From positions 458,948 to 522,947 of the forward strand of contig NZ_LMUK01000038.1 in NCBI RefSeq assembly GCF_009766005.1: a stretch of 64,000 bases of DNA, in the 5' to 3' direction. This DNA comes from Bradyrhizobium sp. S69. Its GTDB lineage: Bacteria > Pseudomonadota > Alphaproteobacteria > Rhizobiales > Xanthobacteraceae. A model generated the notes under the pieces. That model was not told where the DNA came from. It searched no databases and saw only the letters and a program-made list of their open reading frames with translations. Positions 61,330 through 64,000 of this stretch are shown one piece after another. The translations under genes were made by a program, and so were the position numbers. Within the stretch, counting starts at the first letter, position 1. The number at the start of each line of letters is the position of its first letter.

Positions 61330-61540
61330 GGTAGCTGTCGAGAGCAATCGCGTGGTGGGGTGAGGCGGACACCTCGCGCATGTCTCACACATCAGGCGCA
61401 AGAGCCAGTGCCTGCGTCGCCGACGCGCCGGGCGACGATGCGCCCACTGTCACAATTCTCTCATCGCCGCACCCGCATTTTTGTGACAGAAGTAATACAG
61501 ACGAGTGTCAGTTCGAATATATTTCGAAGGGCGCGAGGCT

Positions 61541-61610
61541 TTGAGTTCAGAGGCTTCAGTTCAGAGGTTTGGATTCGAGAGCTTGAGATCGGGAGTTTGA
61601 AATCATGAGC
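61541..61610. repeat. five 14-nt tandem units forming the leader and start of the membrane protein gene
   Basis: Units at 61541 (TTGAGTTCAGAGGC), 61555 (TTCAGTTCAGAGGT), 61569 (TTGGATTCGAGAGC), 61583 (TTGAGATCGGGAGT) and 61597 (TTGAAATCATGAGC) align as TTgaatTC.gAG.. . The GGGAG of the fourth unit is the likely ribosome binding site, and the ATG at 61605 is inside the fifth. Each unit therefore carries a Shine-Dalgarno-like AGAGG/GAGAG/GGGAG core. Confidence 0.82.
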
Positions 61611-62594
61611 TTGGAATGGTGGACGCCGGCGCGGGCGCGGTCAACTTCGCGGTCGCACTCCAGATCGGCTTCAAAGTCGGCCTCTCTGGCCTGGTCAAAC
61701 CCGCTGGCGTGGTGGTGGAGCCTGCTGACCCTGGTCAGCGGCGCCAACATCGCGATCTGGTTCGCGCTGTACCATCAATTCCACGAACAGCAGGCCGGCG
61801 GTATCGCGAGCCCGCCCGGCCTTGAGCTGATGCTGCTGCTCTGCGCCGCTTATGTGTTTGGCTGCGCCTTCCGCTCGCTGCTGCCGCGCGCGGACGTGCA
61901 GCGGATCTGCCTGTTCGACACCTGGCTGTCGAGCGTCGTGGTCGGGCGTTCGGTCGCGACGGTGGCCGAGGTCTGCTTTGCGGCGCAGTGGGCGATCATC
62001 CTGTATCGGTTGGGCACCATAACGGGCGCGGAGACCGCCGTGAACGCCGCGTGGGTGATCGTGCCGCTGATCCTGATCGCGGAATGTCTGTCGTGGTATG
62101 CGGTGCTGACCACGCATTATATCGGCAACGCCATCGAAAATTCGCTCTGGGCGGTTGCCTTCTTTATCGTCGGGATCGGCCTGTGCCGGTTGCTGCCGGA
62201 GTTCGATGGTCCGGTTCGCGCGGGCCTTGTCGTCACCATCATCGGCATCGTCGCCTATCTGGCGTTCCTGATGACCGTCGACGTCCCGATGTATCTCAAC
62301 CGATGGCGCGCCGGGCGTGCCGATGGCAGCAGGCTGCTCGGACCGCTGGAGGGCCTGCGTGACGTCTCGACGCGCTGGGTCGTGACCCACGACCTCGCCG
62401 AGTGGAAGGAAGAGATGACCTGGATGGCGCTGTATTTCAGCGCTGCGGTCTGGGCCAGCCTGGCGCTGTGCGTTTGCTACGCGCTGCAAGGCGAGTTGCC
62501 GCGCTATCGCACCGAAGCAACCGTCGCAAGCCACGTCGTCGTGGTGTCGGCGGGGGTGTCGGTTCCGTCGTCACCCGGCTTGACCAGCGCGTAG
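61605..62594 (+). CDS. hypothetical multi-pass membrane protein
   Basis: This 329-residue protein has a basic Ser/Arg-rich N-terminus (ARSTSRSHSRSASKSAS) and about seven helices, including SLLTLVSGANIAIWFALY, LMLLLCAAYVFGCAF, AAWVIVPLILIAECLSWYAV, SLWAVAFFIVGIGLC and LVVTIIGIVAYLAFLMTV. Conserved-looking loops contain DVQRICLFDTWLSS and LLGPLEGLRDVSTRWVVTHD. No family is recognised. The start is inside a 14-nt tandem repeat. The TAG stop is the first part of a family F palindrome, so the end of the protein may have been set by that insertion. Confidence 0.82.
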   Translation: MSLEWWTPARARSTSRSHSRSASKSASLAWSNPLAWWWSLLTLVSGANIAIWFALYHQFHEQQAGGIASPPGLELMLLLCAAYVFGCAFRSLLPRADVQRICLFDTWLSSVVVGRSVATVAEVCFAAQWAIILYRLGTITGAETAVNAAWVIVPLILIAECLSWYAVLTTHYIGNAIENSLWAVAFFIVGIGLCRLLPEFDGPVRAGLVVTIIGIVAYLAFLMTVDVPMYLNRWRAGRADGSRLLGPLEGLRDVSTRWVVTHDLAEWKEEMTWMALYFSAAVWASLALCVCYALQGELPRYRTEATVASHVVVVSAGVSVPSSPGLTSA

Positions 62595-62673
62595 GGTGGG
62601 CAAAGGCGCGCTTGCGCCGTGCCCACCCTACGTCAAAAAAATGATGGGCACGCTTGCGCTTTGCCCACCCTAA
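62591..62673. repeat. palindromic repeat, family F (GTAGGGTGGGCAAAG type)
   Basis: GTAGGGTGGGCAAAGGCGC pairs with GCGCCGTGCCCACCCTAC around a GCTT loop, followed by TCAAAAAAATG, and a second reversed half, GGGCACGCTTGCGCTTTGCCC, ends in ACCCTAAG. It overlaps the stop codon of the preceding membrane protein gene. Confidence 0.88.
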
Positions 62674-62795
62674 GGACCGACGACTCCCCATGCCAGGGTT
62701 GAAACACCCGCCCGGTTCGACGTACTGAACGTTGCGGCCGGAGAACAAGGCCGAACAACCCGGCCGATCCAACCGGCCGCATGGGAGAAACGTCG

Positions 62796-63476
62796 ATGAA
62801 ACTACGCGCGCTGTTCGCGGCCCTGAGCCTGATCGGCCTGACCCTGTCGCCGTTGCGGGCCGAGGACGCCAAGCCTGCCTTGGTGCTGACCTATCTCGAG
62901 CTGTCGCCGGACGCGGCCGTCCAATCCCGCGACCTCCTCAAAACCTATGCCGCTGCCGCGCAAAAGGCCGCGGGCGTCGTCCAGTTCGAAACCTTTCAAC
63001 GCATCGGCCAGCGCAACCATTTTGCTATTGTCGAAACCTGGACCGACAGCAGCGCGCGCGAGGCGTTTGTTGGTTCGCCCGCGGCGAAAGAATTTCGCGG
63101 CAAGCTCGATCCGTTGCGGATCGGCCCCTATGACGAGCGCCAGCATGCTGTTCTCACTATCGGTCCGAAGGTCGAGACCCCCGTCACCGCGATCGTCGGC
63201 ATCACCCATGTCGATCTGATTCCGACCAGCAAGGATGAGGGCACGGCGATGCTGAAAACCTTAGGTGATCAGAGCCGCGGCACGTTCGGCAACATCCGCT
63301 ACGATATCTGGGTGCAGGCCAGCCGCGCCAACCACATGACGATCGTGGAGAGCTGGAAGTCGATGGCCGCGCTGGAGCACTTTACGACGGAAGCGGCGGT
63401 GAAAACGTTCCGCGAAAAGCTGATGCCGATGAGCGGCAGCCTGTATGATCAGCGGCTGTATCGTCTTGTGCGTTGA
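62796..63476 (+). CDS. exported tandem ABM/NIPSNAP-like monooxygenase-fold protein
   Basis: This 226-residue protein has a signal peptide (LRALFAALSLIGLTLSPLRA-ED) and two antibiotic-biosynthesis-monooxygenase-like ferredoxin folds. The first ends FQRIGQRNHFAIVETWTDSS and the second YDIWVQASRANHMTIVESWK; both have the repeated H/F...V/IE.W pattern. GGGAGAAACG precedes ATG 62796. Such folds act as oxygenases or as small-molecule binders; the periplasmic form is of unknown role. Confidence 0.84.
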   Translation: MKLRALFAALSLIGLTLSPLRAEDAKPALVLTYLELSPDAAVQSRDLLKTYAAAAQKAAGVVQFETFQRIGQRNHFAIVETWTDSSAREAFVGSPAAKEFRGKLDPLRIGPYDERQHAVLTIGPKVETPVTAIVGITHVDLIPTSKDEGTAMLKTLGDQSRGTFGNIRYDIWVQASRANHMTIVESWKSMAALEHFTTEAAVKTFREKLMPMSGSLYDQRLYRLVR

Positions 63477-63498
63477 GTGATGACAACGGCAACGGCAC

Positions 63499-63603
63499 CG
63501 TCATCCTGAGGAGCGCGTCTTCGCGCGTCTCGAAGGATGGTGTTCAGCGCAGTGCCTGCGGCCATCCTTCGAGGCTCGCAAGAGCTCGCACCTCAGGATG
63601 ACG
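63499..63603. repeat. palindromic intergenic repeat, family B copy 4
   Basis: Outer arms CGTCATCCTGAGGAGCGCG and GAGCTCGCACCTCAGGATGACG and nested CTCGAAGGATG and CATCCTTCGAG around GTGTTCAGCGCAGTGCCTGC repeat the family B plan. The right arm differs near GGCTCGCAAGAGC. It lies 23 nt after the ABM-type gene. Confidence 0.88.
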
Positions 63604-64000
63604 GCTGCGCGATGGTCGTAAGCGCATCAAAAACTGCCCGACGGGCAACTCACGTTCGCGCGCCAAATCCTGTCCAGCCCCTTCGCGAAAAATATTTCGC
63701 TTTGTTTTTGACCCAACTCAGTTGCGTATTACGGGCGTCCCACCCGACGAGAGGGGCGTTGCGCACGTCACGAAACGCGCGGGTAGGATGCGATGGACGT
63801 AAGAGTATCGCCAGACGAGCGATAGTCGAGCGTACGGCAAAGTCGTGTGGTCCTGACGCCCCGATGGCTGGTGTCAAGTTGGCGATGATGCTTCGCATCA
63901 CGCTGGCGACGGTGACAAACAAGCCAAGGTCTCGCCGGGGAGAGCACGATATAAGCTGTAACACCATTGCGCAGGGAAGGCCGGACTGCTTCCGCTGAAC
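63604..64000. other. window-end stretch, probable dispersed repeat, no confident gene
   Basis: A frame across 63537-63998 reads LRASHPTRGALRTSRNARVG and RRAIVERTAKSCGPDAPMAG, a product I recall being annotated as short hypothetical proteins in many Bradyrhizobium and Rhodopseudomonas genomes. It lacks a ribosome binding site and begins inside a family B palindrome, so a dispersed non-coding element is more likely than a real protein. It continues beyond the window. Confidence 0.45.

Overview
The window looks like chromosome of a GC-rich alphaproteobacterium of the Bradyrhizobium/Rhodopseudomonas type (Nitrobacteraceae). This rests on high GC, a split FdsGB/FdsA-type formate dehydrogenase, GrlR-like and DUF3126 proteins, a large set of oxidoreductases and ABC importers, and many dispersed palindromic intergenic elements. 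It is a recognition judgement; no database was searched. There is one tRNA (Leu-UAA), no rRNA, no CRISPR array, no phage module and no recognisable IS transposase.

Layout. 1-3.9 kb: the start of a CLC chloride channel, then a leftward operon of circularly permuted ATP-grasp, alpha-E and transglutaminase-like proteins, a conserved trio of unsettled function. 4.2-8.1 kb: rightward CinA/MoaB-like protein, xanthine phosphoribosyltransferase, an exported class II aldolase homologue, a Cys-containing hypothetical and an exported alpha/beta hydrolase. 8.3-12 kb: a short methionine-synthase-like protein, then glutathione transferase, 2-hydroxychromene-2-carboxylate isomerase-like protein and quinone oxidoreductase (detoxification). 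12.1-24.4 kb: a peptide/amide utilisation island with a complete dipeptide-type ABC importer, two M20 hydrolases, an M81 (MlrC-like) metallopeptidase, an amidase and an enoyl-CoA hydratase. 24.7-38.9 kb: housekeeping and small genes (tRNA-Leu, cysE, gamma carbonic anhydrase, DUF3126, an RMF/CrpP-like microprotein) mixed with FAD monooxygenases, hydrolases and a LysR regulator. 38.9-42.5 kb: a small YLDPGTGS-motif membrane protein facing a NoeA-like methyltransferase and a membrane sulfatase-like enzyme, probably a surface-glycan modification set. 44.4-51.6 kb: formate dehydrogenase module (fdhD divergent from moeA, fused FdsG-FdsB, FdsA) bounded by a 28-bp near-identical direct repeat. 51.7-64 kb: exported Cys-protease-like protein, cupin, tandem PilZ protein, MFS transporter, a broken GIY-YIG nuclease between palindromes, zinc dehydrogenase, DUF4239-like protein, TTT solute-binding protein, small exported proteins, amidohydrolase, membrane protein and a two-domain ABM/NIPSNAP-like protein.

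The most unusual content is not in the large genes. (1) At least six families of intergenic palindromes recur. One (family C, four copies) always lies within about 20 nt of a stop codon in the same orientation as that gene, and three copies end in a hairpin with a compensatory base-pair change. (2) Short 12-22 nt tandem duplications recur in gene leaders, 3' regions and in-frame within genes, in one case forming the Shine-Dalgarno/start region of a membrane protein. (3) A GIY-YIG endonuclease gene, inactivated by one TAG codon, sits between copies of a palindromic repeat, which suggests a RAYT/REP-like relationship. (4) Several microgenes of 36-82 codons are supported by ribosome binding sites or stop/start overlaps.
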